In this document: one piece after another, positions 31,420 to 40,556 of the stretch
Layout: every line of letters begins with the position of its first letter
How positions within the stretch are numbered: position 1 is the stretch's first letter
Assembly: GCA_034928535.1 (NCBI GenBank)
Contig: JAYFOV010000029.1
Location: forward strand, 1-64,000
DNA: 64,000 nucleotides
Source of the DNA: CAXXOK01 sp001604115
GTDB taxonomy: Bacteria > Bacillota > Clostridia > Christensenellales > Aristaeellaceae
Direction: 5' to 3'
Position numbers and translations under genes: made by a program
Notes under the pieces: generated by a model
What the model was told of the DNA's origin: nothing
The model's database searches: none
What the model saw: only the letters and a program-made list of their open reading frames with translations

Positions 31420-32966
31420 GCATTCACCTCATTCTCCGCTGCGATCTGCTGTTTGCTTGCGCCGGACATATACAGCCCCAGCTCTTGCGCAGTGGCGTAC
31501 TTTGCATCCACTTCCGCGACGATTTCGCCATCGTGCATGACCAGGATGCGGTCACTCAGGTTCATGACCTCATCCAGTTCCAAGGACACCAGGAGCACTG
31601 CGCGCCCGGAATCCCGCGCGGCAATGATCTGCCGGTGGATGTACTCAATAGCGCCAACGTCCAGCCCTCGGGTCGGCTGCACGGCGATCAGCACATCCGG
31701 CGAGAGCGCCAACTCTCGCGCGACAATAGCCTTTTGCTGGTTACCACCGCTCATGCTCCGCGCGATGGTGTTGGCGCCTTGACCGCTGCGGATGTCAAAC
31801 TTCTCGATCAGTTCCTCGGCATGGCGCGTGATCGCGTCAAAGCGCAAGAAGCCGGCATGCTGGTATTGGGGCTCAAAATAGTCCTTCAGCACCAAGTTCT
31901 CGCCCAAGGTATAGTCCAGCACCAGGCCGTGCTTGTGTCGATCCTCCGGGATGTGCGAAAGGCCTTTGTTGTTTCTTGTGCGCACGGATGCGCCCGTTAC
32001 TTCTTCATTGCCGATGAAAATATGTCCCTTGCTGGCGGGCGCAAGGCCGGTGAGCGCGTGTACCAGCTCGGTTTGGCCATTGCCGTCGATGCCGGCGATG
32101 CCTACGATCTCGCCCCCGCGAACCGAGAAGTTGATGTTATGCACCTTGTCTTTGGCAGCATTGCGCCCGGCCACGGACAAGTTTTGAACGCGCAGCTTGG
32201 CCTCGCCGACGTGCGCCTCTGCTTTTTCGGTCACAAAGCTCACCTTACGGCCGACCATCATCTCCGCCAGATCGTCCATGGTCACATCCGCGACATTGAC
32301 CGTGCCTACATGCTTGCCTTTGCGCAGGACGGTCACGCGATCCGCCACGGCCATAATTTCGTTGAGCTTGTGGGTGATGAACAGGATGCTCTTGCCTTCC
32401 TTGGCGAAGCCCCGCATGCTGTGCATGAGCTCATCGATCTCCTGCGGGGTGAGCACGGCGGTCGGCTCATCAAAAATGAGGATGTCATTATCCCGGAAAA
32501 GCATTTTTAAGATCTCGACACGCTGCTGCATCCCTACGCTGATCTCCTCGATCGTCGCGTCCGGGTCTACTGCCAGGCCGTACTGCTGGCACAGCTCAAG
32601 CACCTTGGCACGCGCCTCGTGCTTTTGCAGGATGCCGTGCTTGGTTTGCTCGGCACCAAGGATGATGTTATCCAGCACGGTAAACACATCCACCAGCTTG
32701 AAATGTTGGTGCACCATACCAATGTGCAGCCTGTTTGCATCGTTTGGGTTGTTGATCTGCACCACTTCGCCGTCCTTGCGGATCTGCCCGGCATCCGGCT
32801 GGTACAGGCCAAAGAGGATGCTCATCAACGTGCTTTTGCCGGCGCCGTTTTCGCCCAGCAAAGCGTGGATTTCCCCCTTCTTCAGCTGCAAAGTCACATC
32901 GTCATTGGCGATGATGCCCGGGAACTTTTTGGTGATGCCTAACATCTCGATCACGTATTCGCTCAT
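31416..32966 (-). CDS. ABC importer ATPase with two nucleotide-binding domains
   Basis: A 516-residue protein. Domain 1 has Walker A GENGAGKST (residues 38-46), signature SVGMQQRVEILK and Walker B ILIFDEPTAVLTP. Domain 2 has a degenerate Walker A (GIDGNGQTEL, no Lys), signature MSGGNQQKAIVARE and Walker B VLIAVQPTRGLDVG. This tandem layout with one weak site is usual for sugar and nucleoside importers of the RbsA/NupO group. It powers the two permeases encoded just downstream. Confidence 0.93.
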   Translation of the reverse strand: MSEYVIEMLGITKKFPGIIANDDVTLQLKKGEIHALLGENGAGKSTLMSILFGLYQPDAGQIRKDGEVVQINNPNDANRLHIGMVHQHFKLVDVFTVLDNIILGAEQTKHGILQKHEARAKVLELCQQYGLAVDPDATIEEISVGMQQRVEILKMLFRDNDILIFDEPTAVLTPQEIDELMHSMRGFAKEGKSILFITHKLNEIMAVADRVTVLRKGKHVGTVNVADVTMDDLAEMMVGRKVSFVTEKAEAHVGEAKLRVQNLSVAGRNAAKDKVHNINFSVRGGEIVGIAGIDGNGQTELVHALTGLAPASKGHIFIGNEEVTGASVRTRNNKGLSHIPEDRHKHGLVLDYTLGENLVLKDYFEPQYQHAGFLRFDAITRHAEELIEKFDIRSGQGANTIARSMSGGNQQKAIVARELALSPDVLIAVQPTRGLDVGAIEYIHRQIIAARDSGRAVLLVSLELDEVMNLSDRILVMHDGEIVAEVDAKYATAQELGLYMSGASKQQIAAENEVNA

Positions 32967-33148
32967 GCGCAGAACCTCATCTCTTGAGTGATTCAGTACT
33001 GGGTTAACATATTCACACTGACCTTTGCGCCCGGCGAGCGCAGATATCTTAACCCGGTATCAATTAAAAAAAGCTAAGCTGACGCCTAGCCGTTCCGCAG
33101 CGTTCTGGCTTCAGGGCGCCCGCGCACAGTCGCGCCTGCTGCGAGCAG

Positions 33149-33181
33149 AGCCGGGGCAGGCGTTTGCCGCCCGCCCCGGCT
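33149..33181 (-). terminator. GC-rich stem-loop between the binding-protein and ATPase genes
   Basis: AGCCGGGGC and GCCCCGGCT plus GGGCG/CGCCT parts form a long hairpin in the gap of the operon. No T-run follows on the minus strand. Such a structure would let some transcription pass and protect the binding-protein message, giving more binding protein than transporter. Confidence 0.65.
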
Positions 33182-33189
33182 GTTGGGGG

Positions 33190-34248
33190 TTAGTTCTGGT
33201 AGTCCACCGTCACGTTGGTGGTGGCGGGCGCAGCGTCGATCGCATCGTTCACAACGATGGTGCCATCCGCGATCTTGTTGAACACGTCATTGTACTCTTC
33301 CACCGTGAAGGTCTTAAAGCGCCAGGAGGTCTCAGCGGTGGGCAGGCCAACCGCGCCATCCTTGATGCCCTGATGCACGTTCACGCCGGCAACGCCTTCC
33401 GGCCATACGCCGCCGTTGGTGTCAAGCTGGTTGAGCAGGTTCTGCACGCCGACGGTGAGCTTCTTATAAGCGGAAGTCACGATCAGGTCGGACACATACG
33501 CCTGGTCCACGTCCACGCCGATCACCTTGCCATTGCCCTCTTCGGCAGCGGCCAGGCAGCTGTACAGGATGCCGCCGCCGGCAGAGAACACGATCTCGGT
33601 GCCTTCGGCATACCAGCTGTCCATCTTGGCCTTGATTTCATCGGTGGGCCAGAAGGCAGCGCTGTACCAGTACTTCATTTCAACGGTGATGCCCAGCTCC
33701 TTGGCAGCGGCATCCGCGCCCTGCACAAAGCCGAAACCATAGCGGATCACGGCCGGCACATCGATGCCGCCCAGGTAGCCCAGCTTGGTGTAGCCATCTT
33801 TGACGGTGGCATAGCCGGCCAGGAAGCCGCTGACTTCTTCGGTGAACTTGATGTTGGTCACGTTGGCGGGGTAGGTCTCGGGATCCAGGTCAACGCCCAG
33901 GAACATCACTTCGGGGTACTTCTCGGCGGCGGTCATGACCGCAGCGTTGAACAGGTAGCCAGGCAGCACGACCACTTTCGCGCCGGCTTCGATGGCGGCG
34001 GTGATGGTCTCAACACGCGCGTCGTCGCTGTCTTCCGAGGGTTTGTAGTAAGCGTAATCCGTGTTTTCGACAAGGCCTTTTGCCTGTGCGAAAGCGACGA
34101 GGCCTTCCCAGGTGCCCTGGTTGAAGCTCTGATCGTCAATGTTGCCCACGTCCGTCACGAGAGCGTAGCTGATGCCGCTGGCCATCGCGGTTGCGGACAG
34201 GCTCAGCACGAGCGCCAGAGCCAAAAGGATGGATACAACCTTCTTCAT
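33190..34248 (-). CDS. BMP-family substrate-binding protein
   Basis: A 352-residue secreted protein: signal peptide residues 1-24 (KKVVSILLALALVLSLSATAMA), then a BMP/PnrA fold with YALVTDVGNIDDQSFNQGTWEG, GAKVVVLPGYLF, EVSGFLAGY, GGIDVPAVIRYGFGFVQGA and GNGKVIGVDVDQ. The D-Q-S-F-N motif binds purine nucleosides in PnrA-like proteins. No Cys follows the signal peptide, so it is not a typical lipoprotein. AAGGAGG precedes ATG 34248; a longer frame from 34323 overlaps the promoter. It delivers substrate to the permeases downstream. Confidence 0.92.
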   Translation of the reverse strand: MKKVVSILLALALVLSLSATAMASGISYALVTDVGNIDDQSFNQGTWEGLVAFAQAKGLVENTDYAYYKPSEDSDDARVETITAAIEAGAKVVVLPGYLFNAAVMTAAEKYPEVMFLGVDLDPETYPANVTNIKFTEEVSGFLAGYATVKDGYTKLGYLGGIDVPAVIRYGFGFVQGADAAAKELGITVEMKYWYSAAFWPTDEIKAKMDSWYAEGTEIVFSAGGGILYSCLAAAEEGNGKVIGVDVDQAYVSDLIVTSAYKKLTVGVQNLLNQLDTNGGVWPEGVAGVNVHQGIKDGAVGLPTAETSWRFKTFTVEEYNDVFNKIADGTIVVNDAIDAAPATTNVTVDYQN

Positions 34249-34305
34249 GCTTGGTCTCCTCCTTGCAATTTTCGGTGCATCGCTGCACAACGAATCTACG
34301 CCCTG

Positions 34306-34334
34306 ATTATAGCATGTTGCCACCTAATTGGAAA
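34306..34334 (-). promoter_or_regulatory. Promoter of the BMP importer operon
   Basis: On the minus strand TTTCCA (34329-34334) and a perfect TATAAT (34306-34311) are 17 bases apart, about 55 bases before the start codon. Confidence 0.7.
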
Positions 34335-34448
34335 GGGGCAAGAAAATTCTGCGTGCAAAGAAATTTGCAGTGTGCCAAGGAAACGCTCCGCATCCGTTTT
34401 CACATGCAACCGCGCCTGGTGGCATTGCAGGTGATGGAAATGCCGTGG

Positions 34449-34454
34449 TATAAT
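34449..34454 (+). promoter_or_regulatory. Probable -10 box of the HAD phosphatase gene
   Basis: A consensus TATAAT precedes the gene by 65 bases; the -35 region (TTGCAG, 18 bases upstream) is weak. Confidence 0.5.
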
Positions 34455-34519
34455 AGAAGCGCCGCAGGCGTGGCAGTGCCACGGGCAACAGCAGCGCGGC
34501 TGTTAGGAAAGGTGATTGG

Positions 34520-35344
34520 ATGCAAGACAACAAAATGCAGGCATTGGAAGCGCTCCGCTCCAAGAAGGGCTACATCATCGACATGGACGGCGTGATTTAC
34601 CACGGCAATATGCTTTTGCCGGGCGTGACGGAGTTTGTGGATTGGCTCAAACGGGAGGGCAAGGCGTTTTTGTTCCTGACCAACAGCAGCGAGCGCGCGC
34701 CTCGGGAACTACAGCAAAAGCTGGCACGGCTTGGCCTTGCTGTGGATGAGAGCCACTTCTACACCAGCGCGTTGGCCACGGCGGCCTTCCTCAAATCCCA
34801 GTGCCCGGGCGGCAGCGTATATGTGATCGGCGAGCCTGGGCTGGTTGGCGCGCTGTATGATGCGGGCTTCACCATGAACGAAGTGAACCCAGATTATGTG
34901 GTGCTGGGCGATACGCACAGCTATAACTTTGACCGCATCGAGCGCGCGGTGGCCTTGGTGCGCGGCGGGGCGAAGCTGATTGGCACCAACCCGGATCTGA
35001 CCGGTCCCATCGAAGGCGGCATCGTGCCGGCCACCAAGGCGCTTATGGCGCCCATCGAGCTTTCGACAGGGCGTACAGCCTACTATCTGGGCAAACCCAA
35101 CCCGCTGATGATGGCGCATGGCCTGCGTCGGCTGGGCGTGGATGAGGACGAAGCTGCGATCATTGGCGACCGGATGGATACGGACATTGTCGCCGGCATG
35201 GAAAGCGGCATTGACACCGTGCTGGTGCTCAGCGGTGTGACCAACGAGCATGAGATGCGCAAATTTCCTTACCGGCCCATGTATGTGCTCCGCGGCGTAG
35301 GGGATATCGTCCCGGGGTATGACCCCATCCGCCTGGCTGACTGA
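34520..35344 (+). CDS. NagD-like HAD-IIA phosphatase
   Basis: A 274-residue HAD enzyme. Motif I IIDMDGVIY holds D21 and D23, motif II is FLTNSS (T54-S57), the GKPNPL Lys is motif III and GDRMDTDIVAG motif IV. The cap domain between motifs II and III makes it subclass IIA like NagD and phosphoglycolate/nitrophenyl phosphatases. GGAAAGGTGATT lies before ATG 34520. It stands alone on the + strand, divergent from the importer. Confidence 0.92.
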   Translation: MQDNKMQALEALRSKKGYIIDMDGVIYHGNMLLPGVTEFVDWLKREGKAFLFLTNSSERAPRELQQKLARLGLAVDESHFYTSALATAAFLKSQCPGGSVYVIGEPGLVGALYDAGFTMNEVNPDYVVLGDTHSYNFDRIERAVALVRGGAKLIGTNPDLTGPIEGGIVPATKALMAPIELSTGRTAYYLGKPNPLMMAHGLRRLGVDEDEAAIIGDRMDTDIVAGMESGIDTVLVLSGVTNEHEMRKFPYRPMYVLRGVGDIVPGYDPIRLAD

Positions 35345-35457
35345 GGTGTTCGAGCTAGTCTATGCCCGGTTTGCCTGCCATACAGGGAAATTTGGACTTA
35401 TGGGATGGCTGCCTGTGCGGCCATGCCATGCTGGATGACCTTTTTTGGAGCAATGCA

Positions 35458-35487
35458 AAGCGCCCCGGAGCATGTTCCGGAGCGCTT
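35458..35487. terminator. Two-sided terminator between convergent genes
   Basis: AAGCGCCCCGGA and TCCGGAGCGCTT pair with one mismatch around a short loop; on the minus strand CTTTGC follows. Confidence 0.75.
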
Positions 35488-35513
35488 GCGCATCAAGTGA
35501 TGCGGCGGCTGCA

Positions 35514-37202
35514 TCAGTCCGCAATATCCAGTCCCGTCATCTGCTTCCATTTATTGCGGATGGCGCGTTGGTTGGTCATGCCGTAATCGGGATCGTTGGC
35601 CTGACACTCCTCCAATGTACGCAGGAAGTGAACGCACAGGTGCCCATCGAAGTTGTTATCCTGGATGGATCCGTTCAGATGAGGCACGTTGTGGGTGGTG
35701 GCCAGCGTCCAGGTTCCGTTGGGCAATTTGACATAAACAGGCTTGGGCGTCCAGGTGTTGGTGTTGCCAAAGGCCTTGAACATGATGGCGGTGTCGGTTG
35801 CGGTCAAAGGCTCCGAGTCGGCGTGGCGACCGGGGCTGTAGAGCCGCAACGTCCACTGCAGGCTTGTGGCGGGGTCAAAAACGGTGATGTTCTGGCCGGA
35901 GCGTATGCTGGGCTTGACCTCCGTGACCCAGTACAGGCATTTGACCGAGCTGGTGCTGGGGCCATCCACCCTGCCGGTATTATCATCGATGGTGGGGGTC
36001 TGATCCTGGGAGGTTTCATAGCGCGCGGCGTTACCGCTGTATAGCTTTTCCTGGGTGATCGCGCCAGCCACGCCATCCGCCGTAAGGCGATTCAGGCGTT
36101 GAAAGGCCATAACGGCGGTTTGCGTCAGCGCACCGTAGGTGCCATCCGCAGCGCTCACAGGGTAACCCAGATCCATCAACGCGCGCTGTAGCCGTTTCAC
36201 CGCGTCGCCTGTGGCACCCAGCGAAAGCGATGTGTAGACGGTGCTCCCGCTGTTGCCGGAATCGCCGGTGCTGCCGTTACTGCCGGAATCACTGCCGCTG
36301 CTGTTGCTGCCGGAATCGCCGGTGCTGCCGTTTTGGATCGCGCTGGACGAAAACAGTTTGGCGTACGTGCGCGAGCCGACCAATCCATCCACAGAGAGCC
36401 CGTTTTTCTTTTGAAAGGCGGATACGGCCGCCATGGTTCCATTACCGTATACGCTATCCAGCGATTTGGTATAGTAGCCCAAGGATTGCAGCTGAGTCTG
36501 CACGCTGAGCACATCGCCCCCGGTATAGCCTTTACGCAGGGTGCGCGTGAACCCCGAGCCACCGCCGGATGTGCTGTTCCCATTGGAGCCGGATGTGTTG
36601 CCGCTGTTGCTGCCGCTTGCCTGGGCAAAGAGCAGCTCCTGGGTTTTGGTGCCGGCCAGTCCGTCGGCGGTCAGTTTGTTTGCCTTCTGAAACGCGACCA
36701 CCGCGCGCTGCGTCCCTGCGCCAAAGCGGCCGTCAACGCCATTTGTCGAATACCCCAGCTGCGTGAGCGCGCTCTGCAGCTGGGTCACACGGTCGCCGCT
36801 GTCCCCATATTTCAAGGTGTTCGGGTTGGTTGTGGTCACCCCGCCGCTGTTTCCATTCCCGGATGCGGTGGCGTCCGGGGCGGTGTTGCCGGGCGTCGCG
36901 GAGTCCGCGTAAATCGCCGTCAGGGTCGCGGTTCCTGCCTTGCCATCCGCTGTCAGGCCTTTGCTGGTCTGGTATGCGATCACAGCATTCTCGGTGCCGC
37001 GCCCAAACTTGCCATCCACGCCGCTGGGATCAAAGCCCAAAGACAGCAAGGTTTGTTGCAATTGGAGCACGGCCGATCCCCGCGAGCCGAATTCCAAAGT
37101 GCTGTACCGAGTCGCGGCCAGCGCGCTTTGGGTGCACAGCATCATGAACGCTAGCGCAAGCGCCGTAAGCCTGCCTGCGAAGCGCCGGGATGTAAGGTTC
37201 AT
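35514..37202 (-). CDS. Secreted protein with four peptidoglycan-binding repeats and a YkuD-like variant domain
   Basis: A 562-residue protein: signal peptide 1-29; four PG_binding_1 repeats at about 36-95, 130-195, 225-290 and 330-395, separated by Ser/Gly/Asn linkers; and a C-terminal domain from about 420. That domain has H508 (PHLNGS) and GHLCVHF with H521 and C523, followed by a basic end. The same layout (HGT, then GHFCIHF) is seen in the protein at 62751. It recalls the H...SHGC catalytic set of L,D-transpeptidases, but the Ser-His-Gly-Cys core is altered. A wall-remodelling enzyme is inferred, not shown. The promoter at 37252 precedes it. Confidence 0.8.
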   Translation of the reverse strand: MNLTSRRFAGRLTALALAFMMLCTQSALAATRYSTLEFGSRGSAVLQLQQTLLSLGFDPSGVDGKFGRGTENAVIAYQTSKGLTADGKAGTATLTAIYADSATPGNTAPDATASGNGNSGGVTTTNPNTLKYGDSGDRVTQLQSALTQLGYSTNGVDGRFGAGTQRAVVAFQKANKLTADGLAGTKTQELLFAQASGSNSGNTSGSNGNSTSGGGSGFTRTLRKGYTGGDVLSVQTQLQSLGYYTKSLDSVYGNGTMAAVSAFQKKNGLSVDGLVGSRTYAKLFSSSAIQNGSTGDSGSNSSGSDSGSNGSTGDSGNSGSTVYTSLSLGATGDAVKRLQRALMDLGYPVSAADGTYGALTQTAVMAFQRLNRLTADGVAGAITQEKLYSGNAARYETSQDQTPTIDDNTGRVDGPSTSSVKCLYWVTEVKPSIRSGQNITVFDPATSLQWTLRLYSPGRHADSEPLTATDTAIMFKAFGNTNTWTPKPVYVKLPNGTWTLATTHNVPHLNGSIQDNNFDGHLCVHFLRTLEECQANDPDYGMTNQRAIRNKWKQMTGLDIAD

Positions 37203-37251
37203 GGGCGATTCCCTCCTACTGTGGACGCGAGCGTCCGCTTTTGGCTGTCCC

Positions 37252-37280
37252 AGTATAGCAAAACGTGTCCAAAAAGTAAA
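37252..37280 (-). promoter_or_regulatory. Promoter of the peptidoglycan-binding protein gene
   Basis: On the minus strand TTTACT (37275-37280) and TATACT (37252-37257) are 17 bases apart. GGACGC-GA-GCGTCC (37222-37235) forms a hairpin in the 5' untranslated region. Confidence 0.55.
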
Positions 37281-37415
37281 GTATTTATTACGAAATTATT
37301 ACATTATTGCAAGTAGCCCCAATCTGACGTTCCCGTAGCCAAAGCCGCTGGGATGGTTTGCCGGCCGACGCACGTTATGCAGATGTGGGATACCAAAACA
37401 AAAGGGGTTTTTCAA

Positions 37416-38516
37416 GTGATAAAGATTCTTCGCGTGATCCTAAGCATCCTCTTGTGCGCAACACTTTTCCCCGTTGCCGCACTGGCGGAGGCATGCTTTT
37501 TGATCAATGTGGACACCCTGGATATGCAACGACTGAATGATGGCGACTACGTGCGGCAGTATCTGTCCGGGCAAAGCCAGGGCGTGCGGATCCAGAAGTT
37601 CATCAGCGACAGCAGCGAGTTTGCTGCGCGTGTGCGGCTCACCATCACGCAGGCGGAAACCAGCACCATTGTCTATGATAAAAATTACGGTTATGTGAGC
37701 GGTGTGTTCGACAGCGGGGATATTTACCTGCCTTTTGTGGACAACAACACCATTCCTTACCTGATCACACTGAATATTGAGGACTGGACCTACGCGCTGC
37801 CCTACATGCAGATGCGGGCGCGGCTTTCTCATAACAGCGGCTGCACCTATGGGCTGCGGCTTCGGGACGCCAATCCCTCCCTGCCGGATGGGTGGATCAT
37901 GGGCACGATGCTGGATTTGGATGCACTGCGCCAGACGGGGGGCACGGTATTGCCGGTTTGCGCCAGCAATCAGTATATCGTCGGGCATGCATCGGTCAGC
38001 GTGAGCGGGGATCAGTTGAGCGTTAACGTCAGTTTTCTGCCGGAGGCCAATGTGGAGCTGCACCGCAGCAGCGTGTACCTGTTGCCCCATGTGGCGGAAC
38101 TGACGGCTCTGGATCCTGGCGAGCTCAGCCTGCCCCGCTATGAACTGGGGCAGAGCATCCAGATTGGCGGGCTGCAAACCGCGTTGCTCTATATGCCGAT
38201 GACGCTCAGTTTTGATGCCACCGCCATGGGCGAATTCTTTTATGATGCCGGCGGCGCGGACATCAGCCAGCAATGGCAGCTGTGGCAAAATAACCTTGCC
38301 ATGGCGCAGCCGACCGATGGTGCCATGCTCTGGCCCACAGAGGTTCCAGCCATGGAGGCGCAGCCGGATCCTGGCGCCGGGCAGGAGGGTATCTTGCCGG
38401 AAGTGACCCTGCCGGAGGATACGGCGGGCGACCCGTGGCTGACGGATGGCAACGGCGAGCAACCGCTGACGGAATCAAACCAATGGGACATGACAGCACC
38501 GCTGGTTTTGCCCTGA
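37416..38516 (+). CDS. Secreted protein of unknown function
   Basis: A 366-residue exported protein: signal peptide residues 1-24 (IKILRVILSILLCATLFPVAALA) followed by ACFLINVDTLDMQRL. The body is strand-rich and polar, with a pattern of alternating hydrophobic residues but no recognised domain; the last 70 residues are Pro/Glu-rich and probably disordered. GTG 37416 lies 9 bases after AAAGGGG; upstream ATG options would spoil the signal peptide. It is divergent from the peptidoglycan-binding gene and followed closely by an Hpt gene. Confidence 0.7.
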   Translation: MIKILRVILSILLCATLFPVAALAEACFLINVDTLDMQRLNDGDYVRQYLSGQSQGVRIQKFISDSSEFAARVRLTITQAETSTIVYDKNYGYVSGVFDSGDIYLPFVDNNTIPYLITLNIEDWTYALPYMQMRARLSHNSGCTYGLRLRDANPSLPDGWIMGTMLDLDALRQTGGTVLPVCASNQYIVGHASVSVSGDQLSVNVSFLPEANVELHRSSVYLLPHVAELTALDPGELSLPRYELGQSIQIGGLQTALLYMPMTLSFDATAMGEFFYDAGGADISQQWQLWQNNLAMAQPTDGAMLWPTEVPAMEAQPDPGAGQEGILPEVTLPEDTAGDPWLTDGNGEQPLTESNQWDMTAPLVLP

Positions 38517-38555
38517 AACCCGACATGCTGTGGGTTTTGCATTGAAGCACGAAAG

Positions 38556-38960
38556 ATGGGATGCGCGGTGGAACAAACGCTGCGGGATGCGTTGATGGCG
38601 TATGGTATGGATGTGGACGCAACTTTGCTCCGCTACGGCGGCAATGAGGCGCTGCTGCTGCGGCATCTGCTCCGCTTCCCGCAGGAGCAGAGCTTTGCCG
38701 CGCTGCAAAAAGCCATGGACGAAGGCGCGCAAGAGGCAGTACAAGCGGCCTGCCATTCCCTGAAAGGGGTGAGCGGCAACCTTGGACTCACACCACTCTA
38801 TGCCGCAGCCAGCCGCATGATGGCATGCTTGCGTGCCACGGATGCGGCTGGCGCCGGCTTGGCCTGGCGAGATGTCGAAACGGCCTACCGGAGCGCTGTT
38901 GCACTGCTGGAGGCAATGCAGGCGCCATTGGGTGCTGTGCTGAGTCAGCCGCGGCCATAA
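38556..38960 (+). CDS. Histidine phosphotransfer (Hpt) domain protein
   Basis: A 134-residue helical bundle with the Hpt motif ACHSLKGVSGNLGL, phospho-acceptor H67. Stand-alone Hpt proteins carry phosphate between hybrid kinases and response regulators. The start ATG 38556 has only a weak AAAGATGG upstream; GTG 38568 is an alternative. No kinase gene is close; the nearest regulator in the window, at 19981, has a degenerate receiver, so its partners lie elsewhere. Confidence 0.8.
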   Translation: MGCAVEQTLRDALMAYGMDVDATLLRYGGNEALLLRHLLRFPQEQSFAALQKAMDEGAQEAVQAACHSLKGVSGNLGLTPLYAAASRMMACLRATDAAGAGLAWRDVETAYRSAVALLEAMQAPLGAVLSQPRP

Positions 38961-39192
38961 TTGCAGAGCGCAGGCCGCGGGGTCGAGCCATCACCGCTAC
39001 GGGATGCAGACGCTTACCCCCGTACAACCTTTCAAGTTGGACATGCTCCTGAGTGTGAATGCCCGACGCGGGAGGCAGCGTTTACCCAGCCGGTTGGCTG
39101 GACGAGCAGGCGCTGCCATGCCAGGCAAAAGCGCAGCCGTTGTTTATCCTTTGAACGCCATTACTGTGGCGTGCTTGAGCGCACATCCCTTC

Positions 39193-39230
39193 GGAAAGCC
39201 CTCCAGCCTTTCCAGACTGGAGGGCTTTCC
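39193..39230 (+). terminator. Intrinsic terminator-like hairpin
   Basis: GGAAAGCCCTCCAG (39193-39206) and CTGGAGGGCTTTCC (39217-39230) are perfect 14-bp inverted repeats with a 10-base loop. Confidence 0.75.
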
Positions 39231-39249
39231 GCTACGGCGGAGGAGCGCA

Positions 39250-39291
39250 AACCAACGACCCCATGCACCGCGGTGCATGGGGTCGTTGGTT
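39250..39291. terminator. Perfect 42-bp palindrome between convergent genes
   Basis: Two 21-base arms meeting at CCGCGG are exact complements, without a loop or T-run. It has the same style as the 44-bp palindrome at 29162 and lies in the same kind of place. Confidence 0.7.
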
Positions 39292-39377
39292 GTATAGAAG
39301 GCATTGTTTTGCGGTACGCTGCGGCGACCATCCTGGCGGCTCTGCATGCGGCATGGCAAGGCGGTGCGGGACACCGG

Positions 39378-40544
39378 TCACTGCGCTGCCATACGCTCCG
39401 CCAAAAAAAGCCCGATTTCTTCCCAGGCAAGGCGGCTTTCCGGCAGGAGATCCATCGCGCCTTGAAAAACGTGGAACATGCCATTGTACACCGTCAGACG
39501 ACAGTCCACGCCGTGCTGTTTTGCATTGTAGTAGACCATTTCGCTGTCGCTGAGCAAGACCTCCACGCTGCCTGCCTGCAGAAGCATCGGCGGGAAGCCC
39601 GCATAATCCCCAAAAGAAGGGGACAGGTACGGATCGCGCGCATCCAGGCCATCAGGATAGGTGGTGGGCACGCCGATGGCCTGCCCATGAAAATCCTTTT
39701 CTGCGATGCCAAAGGAAGGATCCGCCGTTGCGTTGGCGGTATGGGAGGCTCCGGAATTGCTCAGATCCGCCCAGGGGGACATGACCACAAAGCCTCCGGG
39801 CATAGCCTGACCAGCGTCCCGTAGCCGAAGCCCGAGCGAAAGCGCCAGATTGCCCCCCGCGCTATCCCCTGCAACGATGATGCGAGCAGGGTCAAAGCCG
39901 AGCGTATCCGTCAGGTATCGCCACGCGTCCATGGCATCCTCCTGCTGGCTTGGATAGGGGTAGGCCGGGGCGAGGCGATAGTCCAGCGAGGCGACCAAAG
40001 CATCCCCATACAGGGTTGCGTAGCGTACGGCAAAATCCCGGTACAGATCATACAGCCCCGCTACGAAAGCCCCGCCATGGAATTGCAACACGGCGCGGTC
40101 ATTCGCTGCACCCTCTTTGGTGAGCAGTTCCAGTTTGGCATGCGGTAAAGCCCTTGTTTGCAGGGTGTAACCGGCGGGCGGCTGCCAGCCGCGCTCCCCC
40201 AGAATGGCTTCGCCCATGGCACGTTCCTGCTGCGGCAGAGAGGTAAAGGTGCGCACCAGCCCACTGCTGATCTGTGCGGCCAGCGAAACATCCCATGCCG
40301 GTCGAGCCGCATAAAGCCCCAGGAACGCGACCATATATGCGCCAATAAAACAAAGCGCGATGCGCCATGTGTGCCAGAAAGGGCGGCCGTGCATCCACAG
40401 CAGCGCCAGAAAGGACAATGCCGTTGCCAGCCAGCCGTACCATTTGGCTTGCGCCATGGCTAGGCTGAGCAGCATCGGCATATACACCAGCAGCATCAGG
40501 ATTATAAAAAGCAGATTAGGGCGCGGTTTGGGTGTGCTTTGCAT
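39378..40544 (-). CDS. HSL-type alpha/beta hydrolase with N-terminal membrane segments
   Basis: A 388-residue protein. Three hydrophobic segments lie at about 10-30, 35-52 and 60-80. The catalytic domain has the oxyanion HGGAF near 155, nucleophile GDSAGG with Ser near 226, the acid in DPY..., and His in FHVFQG, the set of hormone-sensitive-lipase esterases. It acts on carboxyl esters at the membrane. It ends a minus-strand group with the YgjP-like gene, whose stop is 13 bases upstream of its start. Confidence 0.88.
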   Translation of the reverse strand: MQSTPKPRPNLLFIILMLLVYMPMLLSLAMAQAKWYGWLATALSFLALLWMHGRPFWHTWRIALCFIGAYMVAFLGLYAARPAWDVSLAAQISSGLVRTFTSLPQQERAMGEAILGERGWQPPAGYTLQTRALPHAKLELLTKEGAANDRAVLQFHGGAFVAGLYDLYRDFAVRYATLYGDALVASLDYRLAPAYPYPSQQEDAMDAWRYLTDTLGFDPARIIVAGDSAGGNLALSLGLRLRDAGQAMPGGFVVMSPWADLSNSGASHTANATADPSFGIAEKDFHGQAIGVPTTYPDGLDARDPYLSPSFGDYAGFPPMLLQAGSVEVLLSDSEMVYYNAKQHGVDCRLTVYNGMFHVFQGAMDLLPESRLAWEEIGLFLAERMAAQ

Positions 40545-40556
40545 TGTTGGCCTCCT

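Larger units (their letters stand above)
38961..39377. other. Non-coding gap between convergent genes
   Basis: About 417 bases with no convincing gene. It contains two strong hairpins (39193-39230 and 39250-39291) that would stop transcription from both sides. The part 38961-39190 shows nothing recognisable. Confidence 0.6.

Noticed and set aside
36230..36345. Short repeats that at first look like a CRISPR array
   Set aside because: They are the coding sequence of Ser/Gly/Asn/Asp linkers in the peptidoglycan-binding protein; units are irregular and in frame, with no spacers.
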